From positions 2,046,001 to 2,110,000 of the forward strand of contig NZ_CP085242.1 in NCBI RefSeq assembly GCF_044810985.1: DNA of 64,000 bases. The letters are read 5' to 3'. The stretch comes from Marinospirillum sp031581385. GTDB lineage: Bacteria; Pseudomonadota; Gammaproteobacteria; Pseudomonadales; Halomonadaceae. Position numbers and translations under genes: made by a program. The notes below the pieces were generated by a model. That model worked only from the letters and a program-made list of their open reading frames with translations, was not told the origin of the DNA and did not search any database. Shown here in pieces: positions 34,002 to 42,052 of this stretch (position 1 is the first letter of the stretch; every line of letters begins with the position of its first letter).

Positions 34002-35733
34002 TGAGCAACTCGATTAATTCATTCAAGGGAACGGGATAACCAATATAATAACCCTGGCCGATGTGACAACCGGCTTTTTCCAACAGATCTCTCTGCATTT
34101 GTGTTTCCACCCCTTCGGCCACCACCTTCATGCCCAGGCCCTTACCCAGTCCAATGACTGCAGAAATAATACTGGTATTGCTTTCACTGGAGTTGAGGTC
34201 ACTGACAAAGGTCTGGTCAATTTTCAGGGTGTTGACGGGGAAATTGCGCAGGTAAGCCATGGAGGAATAGCCGGTTCCGAAATCATCAATCGCCAGGCGC
34301 ACACCCAGTTCTCTCAGGCTGTGCATAGTAGCGATGGCCTCATCGACTTTATCCACGACCATGCTTTCGGTAATTTCCAGCTCCACCTGCTGTGGCTGAA
34401 TGCCGGTTTCCGCCAGAGCTTCCGCGACCATGGCACTCAGGCCCGGACGATGAAACTGACGCATGGAGAGGTTGACCGCAACCTGCAGTGGGTAGCCAAC
34501 AGCCTGGCTGGCCAGAACGGCATCGCTCAGGGCCTGAAAAAGTATCCAGCGACCCAGCGGGTTGATCATGCCGGTGTCTTCCGCCAAAGGAATAAACTCA
34601 CCGGGCGTGATCATTCCTTCGTCTGTTGGCCAGCGAATCAGGGCTTCCATACCGGTAATCTGACCGCTGTTCAAATCCTGCTTGGGCTGGTAATGGAGGA
34701 CAAAATCCTTATTGGCTATGGCATTGCGCATCCGTGCTTCCATACGCACGCGTTTGGCACTGCTGATATTGAGGTCTTCAGCAAAGAAGCGATAACCGCC
34801 CTTGCCTTCTTTTTTGACTTTTTTCAATGCCGATTCCGCGCATTGCAAAAGTGCATCTTCGTTATCGGCATTGTCCGGGTAAACAGCCAGGCCCAGACTG
34901 GCGGAAATATAAATCTCTTCATCGCCGACATAAAAGGGCGCTTCCAGGCAGCTTAACAGACGTTCGGCTACAATACCGGCATCATCCGGCCTTCTCAGCT
35001 CACTTAAGATAAAGGAAAAGTCATCGCCACCCATGCGTGAAATCAGGTCGGCATCCCGTTCCTGGCGGTGTTCCTGACGCGCCAGCAAGTCGGTGCGCCG
35101 GATTCCACCCTGCAGGCGTTGTGATATTTCCACCAGCAGCTTGTCACCTGCGGAAAAGCCAAAGGCGTCATTAATGATTTTAAAGCGATCCAGATTCAGC
35201 AACACCAGGCCGGTGCGTGAATGGTGGCGATTGGAAATATTGAATTCATGCCCCAGGCGATCGCGAAACAGAATGCGATTGGGGAGATCCGTCAGGGGAT
35301 CATAATGGGTCAGGCGTTCCAGCTCGGCGGTGCTGTGCAGTTGCTCCGACAAATCACTGAAGAGGGCAAAAAAGTTCTGAACCCGGCCCTCAGCATCTTT
35401 AATGGCTTCCAGACTCAGATGCTGCAAATAGGCGGTACCATCGCGACGATAATCCCAGAGCTCGCCTTCCCAGATTCCGTTTTGCTCCAGACCCTCCCAG
35501 ACTTTGCGATAAAAGTCCGGGTTATAGCGACCCGAATGATTCAAGTCGGTTGTTTGTCCCAGAGCCTGCTGAGCACTAATGCCCGTCAGTTTCTGGTAAG
35601 CCGGATTGACATAAACAATCCGTTTGTCAGCATCCGTGATCACCAGAGCATGGCGAATCCGGTTGGCCAGTGCCGCCAACAAAGGGTTGCTCATGGTTTC
35701 CATTGCATTGAATTCCTGCTGTCCAGCACTCAT
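33970..35733 (-). CDS. PAS-GGDEF-EAL protein (c-di-GMP turnover)
   Basis: A 587-residue cytoplasmic protein. A PAS domain (about 15-125) is followed by a GGDEF domain (about 140-305) and an EAL domain (about 325-575). The cyclase motif reads GGDDF (235-239), a conservative variant. An insertion rich in charged residues (ARQEHRQERDADLIS) stands just before it. The EAL site is intact: MEALIRW, ELEITES, DDFGTGYSS and KIDQTF. It may be a phosphodiesterase tuned by PAS. ATG 35733 with AAGGGAG upstream is chosen over an ATG six codons earlier. It overlaps the haemoglobin gene, so oxygen or NO input is possible. Confidence 0.9.
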   Translation of the reverse strand: MSAGQQEFNAMETMSNPLLAALANRIRHALVITDADKRIVYVNPAYQKLTGISAQQALGQTTDLNHSGRYNPDFYRKVWEGLEQNGIWEGELWDYRRDGTAYLQHLSLEAIKDAEGRVQNFFALFSDLSEQLHSTAELERLTHYDPLTDLPNRILFRDRLGHEFNISNRHHSRTGLVLLNLDRFKIINDAFGFSAGDKLLVEISQRLQGGIRRTDLLARQEHRQERDADLISRMGGDDFSFILSELRRPDDAGIVAERLLSCLEAPFYVGDEEIYISASLGLAVYPDNADNEDALLQCAESALKKVKKEGKGGYRFFAEDLNISSAKRVRMEARMRNAIANKDFVLHYQPKQDLNSGQITGMEALIRWPTDEGMITPGEFIPLAEDTGMINPLGRWILFQALSDAVLASQAVGYPLQVAVNLSMRQFHRPGLSAMVAEALAETGIQPQQVELEITESMVVDKVDEAIATMHSLRELGVRLAIDDFGTGYSSMAYLRNFPVNTLKIDQTFVSDLNSSESNTSIISAVIGLGKGLGMKVVAEGVETQMQRDLLEKAGCHIGQGYYIGYPVPLNELIELLNASDKTPKNS

Positions 35734-35793
35734 GACCCACTCCCTTTTCATCCTTTTAACAAGGTATTAAATTAACAGCTATTGCTTGCCCTG

Positions 35794-36708
35794 TCATTGA
35801 CTCTGACTCTCCGGGTTGGATTCCAGCTCTTGGCGCAACTGGGCGATTTTTTCGTCCTTGCGCTGCCAGATGTCGCCAATCCAGGCATGAAACTCTTTGC
35901 GGAACTCCCGGTCCTCCTGATAATCGCCTTCACACATACGGGCCGGTAAAGGTTGGTGTTCAAGATCAATAATGACCTGACCCACCTGACCGCTGAGCAG
36001 CTCCCAAAAGGTGGGCGGCCTTTTGCCCGGATAAACCAGGGTGACATCCAGAAGACTGTCCAGCTGATGCCCCATGGCTTTGAGAGTGAAAGCCACTCCC
36101 CCGGATTTGGGCTTCAACAGGTAGCGGTAAGGTGAGTTCTGTCTGGCGTGTTTGGCGGGCGTAAAACGCGTACCTTCCAGATAGTTGACCAGGGAAACCG
36201 GACGCCCCTGAAGGCGATCACAGGCCTTGCGGGTGATCTCCAGATCTTTGCCCCGCAAATGCGGCTTCTTGGCCAGTTGTTCTTTGCTAAAACGGCGCAT
36301 GAAGGGGTATTCCAGTGCCCACCAGGCCAACCCCAGAAAGGGAACATAGAGAAGCTCACGTTTCAGGAAAAAGGTAAAGAAGGGTGCCTTGCCATGAATG
36401 GCTGCAATCAGAGCGGGGATGTCCACCCAGGTCTGATGATTGCTGATCACCAGCACCGACTGGCTGCGGCTGAGCTGCTGCTGACCTCTTACATCCCAAT
36501 AGGTCGGGGTTAAATGGCGAAAAATCCAGACATTGATGCTCGCCCAGGTGCTGGCAATCCAGCGCACTGCTTCAAAACAGTGATCCCGGACCCAGGCCAG
36601 GGGAATCAACAGCTTCAGCAGTGCAAAAAACATCATGGGAACCAGACCCACCAGAGTGTTTAATAACAACAGGGTAGAGGTCATGAGTCCAGTCAGCAGG
36701 TGTCGCAT
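35794..36708 (-). CDS. yihG: YihG-type lysophospholipid acyltransferase
   Basis: A 304-residue membrane-associated acyltransferase of the PlsC superfamily. It has hydrophobic N-terminal segments (about 8-40), the HxxxxD motif in SNHQTWVD, and the acceptor motif NYLEGTRFTP. The length and C-terminal extension match YihG/PA-type 1-acyl-glycerol-3-phosphate acyltransferases rather than the shorter PlsC. It would acylate lysophosphatidic acid or remodel phospholipids. It ends 61 bp before the GGDEF-EAL gene on the same strand. Confidence 0.85.
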   Translation of the reverse strand: MRHLLTGLMTSTLLLLNTLVGLVPMMFFALLKLLIPLAWVRDHCFEAVRWIASTWASINVWIFRHLTPTYWDVRGQQQLSRSQSVLVISNHQTWVDIPALIAAIHGKAPFFTFFLKRELLYVPFLGLAWWALEYPFMRRFSKEQLAKKPHLRGKDLEITRKACDRLQGRPVSLVNYLEGTRFTPAKHARQNSPYRYLLKPKSGGVAFTLKAMGHQLDSLLDVTLVYPGKRPPTFWELLSGQVGQVIIDLEHQPLPARMCEGDYQEDREFRKEFHAWIGDIWQRKDEKIAQLRQELESNPESQSQ

Positions 36709-36799
36709 CTTTAGCCTCGAGGCGTTATTCTGATTGATTAAGAAATTGATAAAAAGCAGCTAGTCCCTACCCAAAATATGTTACTTTTGAGGAGTCGTG

Positions 36800-37174
36800 A
36801 TGGCATCTTTACAAGACCAACTCAGCGGCCTGGTCTATTCTACCGAGCAAGGCGACCTCTGTCCCGCTTGTCGCGAAGCAAAAGCGGACTGTCGCTGTGA
36901 TGAAATTGCTGACAACCAGCGTCTGGCAGAGCTTGATGGCATAGTGCGCATTCGCCGCGAGACCGCCGGTCGCAAGGGCAAGGGAGTCACCACCATCAGT
37001 GGCATTCCTCTCCCTGAGGCAGAACTGAAAAAACTGGCTGCCAGCCTTAAAAAACGCTGCGGAACCGGTGGTGCTTTGAAAGATCATGTTATAGAAATTC
37101 AGGGCGACCAGCGTGAAACCCTGCGAACTTTGCTGGAGGCCCAGGGCTTCAAGGTCAAACTGGCCGGTGGTTAG
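36800..37174 (+). CDS. yciH: SUI1/eIF1-like translation factor YciH
   Basis: A 124-residue protein of the YciH family. CPACREAKADCRCDE forms a small cysteine cluster at the N-terminus. The SUI1 core reads VRIRRETAGRKGKGVTTISGIPL, then LKKRCGTGGALKDHVIEIQGDQRE. E. coli YciH has 108 residues and influences start-codon fidelity. ATG 36800 with GAGGAG upstream is used rather than the adjacent GTG. It is 28 bp ahead of a GGDEF-EAL gene on the same strand. Confidence 0.92.
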   Translation: MASLQDQLSGLVYSTEQGDLCPACREAKADCRCDEIADNQRLAELDGIVRIRRETAGRKGKGVTTISGIPLPEAELKKLAASLKKRCGTGGALKDHVIEIQGDQRETLRTLLEAQGFKVKLAGG

Positions 37175-37202
37175 TTGTCTTTAAAACAATAAGAGAGCAA
37201 GC

Positions 37203-39488
37203 GTGAAAGTCAAAATTCTTCTGGTATCCCTCATTATCGGCCTGTCGGGTTTTATTCTCACCCAGGCAACCGGGCAGATCCTGGCCTCGCAACTGCCAGC
37301 ACGCTTTTTTGAGGAGTATGGTGCGGTGATGCTGGTCATTGACCCTGAGTCCGGCCAGATACGTGAAGCCAATCAGGCCGCAGCCGAGTTCTATGGCTAC
37401 AACATTGACGAACTGCAAAGCATGAAAATTCAGGAGATCAATGCTCTCGACCCTGAAGATGTTGCTCTGGAAAGGCAACTAGCCCACCAGGAAGATCGTA
37501 ATTATTTTGTTTTTCCGCACCGCACTGCCAAGGGTGAAATCCGCACGGTGGAAGTACACTCCTGGCCCATGAAAACTGATGAAGGTGAAACCCTTCTTTT
37601 TTCCGTAATCATTGATATTACCGGCAAGAAAATTGCTGAAGCCAGCATTATTGAATACAAGGATCGCCTGGAGCAACTGGCCGAGCAGCGTTACCAGGCC
37701 CTTGCCGAATCCCAGAAGCGCAACTTTCAACTGATGTGGATGGCCATCGCCACCCAGCTTCTGGTGATTTCTTTACTGATCTGGAACATCCTAAACCGCC
37801 GCAGGGCCGAGAAAAAGCTTCAGGATCAGACCACCATGCTGGAAGCTTTGCTCAACTCGATTCCCGACCTGATTTTCTTCAAGGACAAAAATGGCAACTA
37901 CCTGGGCTGCAATGAACAATTTGCGCACTATGTGGGCAAAGAGCCTGAAGATATTCTTGGCAGCTCCGACTATCAGCTGTTTGAAGACAAACACGCCAAA
38001 GCTTTTCACCAGACGGACACCCAGGTTCTGGCCAATCGCCAGGTCGTGCACACCGAAGAATGGACTCGTTTCCCGGATGGCAGTGACCGCTTGCTGGATA
38101 AACTGAAAGCACCTCTGGTAAACAGCAAGCAGGAATTCATGGGTGTACTGGGTATCAGCCGGGACATTACCGAGCGCCATGAGAATGAACAGCGCATCAA
38201 GTTTCTGGCTTATTTTGACCCCCTGACCAACCTGCCCAACCGCTATCTGTTTCAGGAAAAGTTTGCAGCAACTGTCCGTGAGCTTGAAGGCAACACCTCA
38301 CTTGCCGCTCTGGTGATCATCGACCTGGATCACTTCAAAAACATCAATGATGCCAGGGGGCACTCCACAGGTGACCAACTTCTGATTGCCCTGGCCCATC
38401 GCCTGACCGACCTGCTGAACGACCATGAAGCTCTGGCTCGTTTTGGTGGCGATGAATTCGTGCTTCTGTTGGTTGACTGGGAGGCGAACAGTCGGGATCA
38501 GGCCGAACAAAATCTGCGCGAGCGTCTGGAGCTTTTCCAGGCGGCCCTGGCCCAACCACTGCAACTGCCAGACAGTGGTGAATTTCTGCTCAGTAGCAGT
38601 CTGGGTGCGGCCTTTTTCAGTAGCAACAAGAGCAGCTTCAACGCCCTGTTGAAAGAAGCCGATATTGCCCTTTATGCTGCCAAGGAAGCCGGACGCAGCA
38701 CCTGGCGGAGCTTTGAACCCAGTATGCAGGCCCAGGTCGAGGATCGCTTCGAGCTGGAAGGTGAGCTGCGCAAAGCCCTGGAGCTGGAACAGTTTCAACT
38801 TTATCTGCAACCCAAAACCAACCGTGACGGTGTGATTTACGGCAGTGAATCCCTGGTGCGCTGGGCTCATCCGGAAAAAGGCATCGTACCCCCGGACGCC
38901 TTCATCCCCCTGGCTGAAGATACGGGACTGATTCTTCCTCTGGGTGAGTGGGTACTCAAGCAAACCCTGCTGTTAATGCCCAAGCACCCGGAACTCTACT
39001 TTGCCGTCAACATCAGCCCGCGCCAGTTCCGCAGCCCGGACTTTGTCGACCGGGTACGCAGCCTGCTGGATGAAACCGGGGCCAACCCCAGGCACTTGAC
39101 CCTGGAAGTGACCGAAGGCCTTTTGATTACTGATTTCACTCAGTCATCGCGGCGCATGATCAAACTCCAGGATCTGGGCGTCAGTTTTTCAATTGATGAT
39201 TTTGGCACTGGCTATTCTTCACTTTCCTATCTGAAAAAGCTGCCGATCAATGAGCTGAAGATCGACCGCTCTTTCGTCAAGGATTTACCCGATGATTCGA
39301 GTGATGCCTTGCTGGTGGAAACCATGATGGCGGTGGCTCACCATCTGGATTTGTCGGTGGTGGCCGAGGGTGTGGAAACGGCGGAACAGCGTGACTTCCT
39401 CCACTCCCTGGGTTGCAACCTTCATCAGGGTTATTTCTACGGCAAGCCTGAACCAGCTGAACAGCTACTGGCGCGTTTGAAGGGTTAA
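37203..39488 (+). CDS. Membrane PAS-PAS-GGDEF-EAL protein
   Basis: A 761-residue sensor/c-di-GMP enzyme. Transmembrane helix 1 is at about 4-22 and helix 2 at about 175-196 (WMAIATQLLVISLLIWNIL). The first PAS-like domain (about 35-135) therefore lies between them, probably in the periplasm, and the second (about 210-325) in the cytoplasm. The cyclase site RFGGDEFVLLL is canonical. The EAL motif reads ESL (SESLVRW) but the catalytic Glu, EVTEG, DDFGTGYSS and KIDRSF are kept, so both activities are possible. The GTG start has AAGAGAGC upstream. Confidence 0.88.
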   Translation: MKVKILLVSLIIGLSGFILTQATGQILASQLPARFFEEYGAVMLVIDPESGQIREANQAAAEFYGYNIDELQSMKIQEINALDPEDVALERQLAHQEDRNYFVFPHRTAKGEIRTVEVHSWPMKTDEGETLLFSVIIDITGKKIAEASIIEYKDRLEQLAEQRYQALAESQKRNFQLMWMAIATQLLVISLLIWNILNRRRAEKKLQDQTTMLEALLNSIPDLIFFKDKNGNYLGCNEQFAHYVGKEPEDILGSSDYQLFEDKHAKAFHQTDTQVLANRQVVHTEEWTRFPDGSDRLLDKLKAPLVNSKQEFMGVLGISRDITERHENEQRIKFLAYFDPLTNLPNRYLFQEKFAATVRELEGNTSLAALVIIDLDHFKNINDARGHSTGDQLLIALAHRLTDLLNDHEALARFGGDEFVLLLVDWEANSRDQAEQNLRERLELFQAALAQPLQLPDSGEFLLSSSLGAAFFSSNKSSFNALLKEADIALYAAKEAGRSTWRSFEPSMQAQVEDRFELEGELRKALELEQFQLYLQPKTNRDGVIYGSESLVRWAHPEKGIVPPDAFIPLAEDTGLILPLGEWVLKQTLLLMPKHPELYFAVNISPRQFRSPDFVDRVRSLLDETGANPRHLTLEVTEGLLITDFTQSSRRMIKLQDLGVSFSIDDFGTGYSSLSYLKKLPINELKIDRSFVKDLPDDSSDALLVETMMAVAHHLDLSVVAEGVETAEQRDFLHSLGCNLHQGYFYGKPEPAEQLLARLKG

Positions 39489-39515
39489 GATAAATATTGC
39501 ACCAGATCGGATAAC

Positions 39516-39625
39516 GGCTCACTTTTGCAACCCAGCCTGCTTTTCACTGCGTTCGGCTTTCCTGCCTCAAGCAGTGCGCTTCGCTTTCCCTGCTGCGCTT
39601 GACGCAGACCAGGTTGCCGTGAGCC
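39516..39625 (+). repeat. Fold-back intergenic repeat, family R2 copy B (downstream of the GGDEF-EAL gene and uvrD)
   Basis: GGCTCAC (39516-39522) and GTGAGCC (39619-39625) are the complementary ends, each followed inward by TGCAACC/GGTTGC. The interior holds the 24-mer shared with 14056-14079 and an imperfect tandem copy of it (39548-39566 versus 39575-39593). It lies in the 163-bp convergent gap. Confidence 0.8.
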
Positions 39626-39651
39626 TTCCCGGCAAACCACAGAAAAACCTC

Positions 39652-41901
39652 TTAATCCAGTGGAGTCAGGGGTGCAAATCCCAATACCAGCCATTTCTCC
39701 CCGGCAGAATCAAAGTTGATCAGCAGGCGGGTGCGGTCTCCTTCGCCTTCGGCATGCAGGATGATGCCTTCCCCAAATTTCTTATGGGCCACTCTTTGTC
39801 CGACATGTAAGCCCGAGCTATCAGCCGATCCACCCGGATTAAGCGGATTACCGGCTCCGCCAATCCGGCCTGCAGGTCGCGGGCGGCTGGATGGTGTCTG
39901 CATGGGGCGGCTGACCGCAGCCCGCAAACGCACTTCTTCCAGAAGCTCTCGCGGCAGTTCGGTTAAAAAGCGTGATGGCCTGCAGAAAAGATCCCGCCCG
40001 TACATGCGACGGTTTTCAGCATAGGTGAGATACAGGGTTTGCATGGCACGGGTAATCCCGACGTAGCAAAGGCGGCGCTCTTCTTCCAGGCGATCCGCGC
40101 CTTCTTCCATCGCCATCTGGTGGGGAAACAGCCCTTCTTCCATTCCGGCCAGAAACACCAACGGAAACTCCAGACCCTTGGCGGTATGCAGAGTCATCAA
40201 CTGCACGGCATCCTGATTTTCTTCGGCCTGGTTATCGCCGGCATCCAAACTGGCCTCGGTGAGAAACACAGCCAGGGCTTCGCGACCTTCCAGGTTCACC
40301 ACCTCTTCATTCTGCTCTTCCAGAGGCAGCACCGGCTCATACTGTTGGACGGCAGAAACCAGTTCTTTGAGGTTTTCCACACGAGCCTGGCCTTTCTCGC
40401 CTTTTTCTCTGGCATGAAAATCAATCAGACCGGATTTTTCGATCACGGTGTCCACGGCTTCATGCAGAGTCAGGCTGAGGGTTTCTTCATCCAGGCTTTC
40501 AATCAGTTCCATAAAGCTGCGCACATTGCTGGCCCCGCGACCGGTCAACAAACTCTTGGCCAGCATATCCAGGGCCGCATCCCAAAGTCCGGTGCCTTCA
40601 TCACGGGCATAAGCGCGCAGCTTTTCCAGGGTCGTGTTGCCTATGCCTCGGGTCGGCGTATTGATGACCCGTTCAAAGGCGGCATCATCCTGACGGTTAA
40701 CCAGGAGGCGCAGATAACCCAGGGCATTCTTGATTTCCAGACGCTCATAAAAACGCTGGCCGCCGTAGACTTTATAGGGAACACCCTGGCGCAACAGAGC
40801 TTCTTCCAAGGTGCGTGACTGGGCATTGGAGCGATACAAAAGCGCACACTCACTGCGCAGGCCACCGTCCCGTACGTGCTGCTGGATGATGTCCACCATG
40901 AAGCGGGCTTCATCCTGTTCATTGAAGGCGGCATAAACCCGGATGGGGTCACCGGCCTTGTCGTCCGTCCACAGCGACTTGCCCAGGCGACCGGCATTGT
41001 TTTTGATCAGGGCGTTGGCTGCATCCAGAATGGTGGAGGTGGAGCGGTAGTTTTGCTCCAGACGCAAGAGTTCGGCATCCGGGTAATCCCGGGTGAAGTT
41101 CTGGATGTTTTCTATCTTGGCGCCACGCCAGCCATAGATGGACTGATCATCATCGCCCACGGCCATGATCCGACCTTCACTACCACGCAGCAGTCTCAAC
41201 CAGGCATATTGCAAGCCATTGGTGTCCTGAAACTCATCCACCAGCAGGTGGGAAAAACGCTGGCGGTAGTGGTTCAACAACGGCTGGTTGTCTCTTAACA
41301 GTTCCAGGGCACGCAGCAGCAGTTCGGCAAAATCCACAAGGCCCTGACGCTGACAGATTTCTTCGTAGACCTGATACAGTTCCTGCATTTTGCGCTCAAA
41401 TTCACCGCGCGGCAGGATGTTCGCTGCTCTCAGCCCTTCATCCTTGTGGCTGTTGATAAAGGCCTGCAGTTGTTTGGGCGGGTATTTTTCACTGTCGACC
41501 CCCAGGTCTTTCTGGATGCGCTTGATCAAACGCAGCTGGTCATCCGAATCCAGAATCTGGAAGTATTCCGGCAGCCGGGCTTCGCGCCAGTGAGTGCGCA
41601 GCAGGCGATGGGAAAGGCCATGAAAGGTGCCCACCCACATGGATCTCAAGCTCATGCCCAGCAGGCTTTCCAGGCGCAGGCGCATTTCCTTGGCCGCTTT
41701 GTTAGTAAAAGTAACGGCCAGGATTTCATAGGGTGACAGGCCATCATTGCGAATCAGCCAGGCTATTCTCTGCACCAGAACCCGGGTTTTGCCACTGCCT
41801 GCCCCGGCCAACACCAGCAGATCCTGGGGCGGTGCCGACACCACCTCGGCCTGGGCAGGATTTAAGTCTTTCAACAGGGGCGAATCGAGCAATGAGGGCA
41901 T
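39652..41901 (-). CDS. uvrD: DNA helicase II
   Basis: A 749-residue superfamily 1A 3'-5' helicase acting in nucleotide-excision and mismatch repair. Walker A is LAGAGSGKTRVL (about 31-42), motif II is VDEFQDTN, motif III GDDDQSIYGWRGA, motif IV QNYRST, motif V TLHTAKGLEFPLVF and motif VI VGITRA. The C-terminus has the Tudor-like GQRVAHKKFGEGIIL...KWLVL segment typical of UvrD and absent from Rep. It is convergent with the 761-residue GGDEF-EAL gene. Confidence 0.96.
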   Translation of the reverse strand: MPSLLDSPLLKDLNPAQAEVVSAPPQDLLVLAGAGSGKTRVLVQRIAWLIRNDGLSPYEILAVTFTNKAAKEMRLRLESLLGMSLRSMWVGTFHGLSHRLLRTHWREARLPEYFQILDSDDQLRLIKRIQKDLGVDSEKYPPKQLQAFINSHKDEGLRAANILPRGEFERKMQELYQVYEEICQRQGLVDFAELLLRALELLRDNQPLLNHYRQRFSHLLVDEFQDTNGLQYAWLRLLRGSEGRIMAVGDDDQSIYGWRGAKIENIQNFTRDYPDAELLRLEQNYRSTSTILDAANALIKNNAGRLGKSLWTDDKAGDPIRVYAAFNEQDEARFMVDIIQQHVRDGGLRSECALLYRSNAQSRTLEEALLRQGVPYKVYGGQRFYERLEIKNALGYLRLLVNRQDDAAFERVINTPTRGIGNTTLEKLRAYARDEGTGLWDAALDMLAKSLLTGRGASNVRSFMELIESLDEETLSLTLHEAVDTVIEKSGLIDFHAREKGEKGQARVENLKELVSAVQQYEPVLPLEEQNEEVVNLEGREALAVFLTEASLDAGDNQAEENQDAVQLMTLHTAKGLEFPLVFLAGMEEGLFPHQMAMEEGADRLEEERRLCYVGITRAMQTLYLTYAENRRMYGRDLFCRPSRFLTELPRELLEEVRLRAAVSRPMQTPSSRPRPAGRIGGAGNPLNPGGSADSSGLHVGQRVAHKKFGEGIILHAEGEGDRTRLLINFDSAGEKWLVLGFAPLTPLD

Positions 41902-42052
41902 GGTTTAAGCCTGAACCTTAGATGGAAATGTTAGTTACTTTGAACAAAATAATAACATAGTCTGGATAGCCAGCCTGCCCTGAGTCTGTTATATATCGGG
42001 GTCTGGTGACAGCCAATTACAATAAATCACCCAGCAGAGACATCACGAGACT

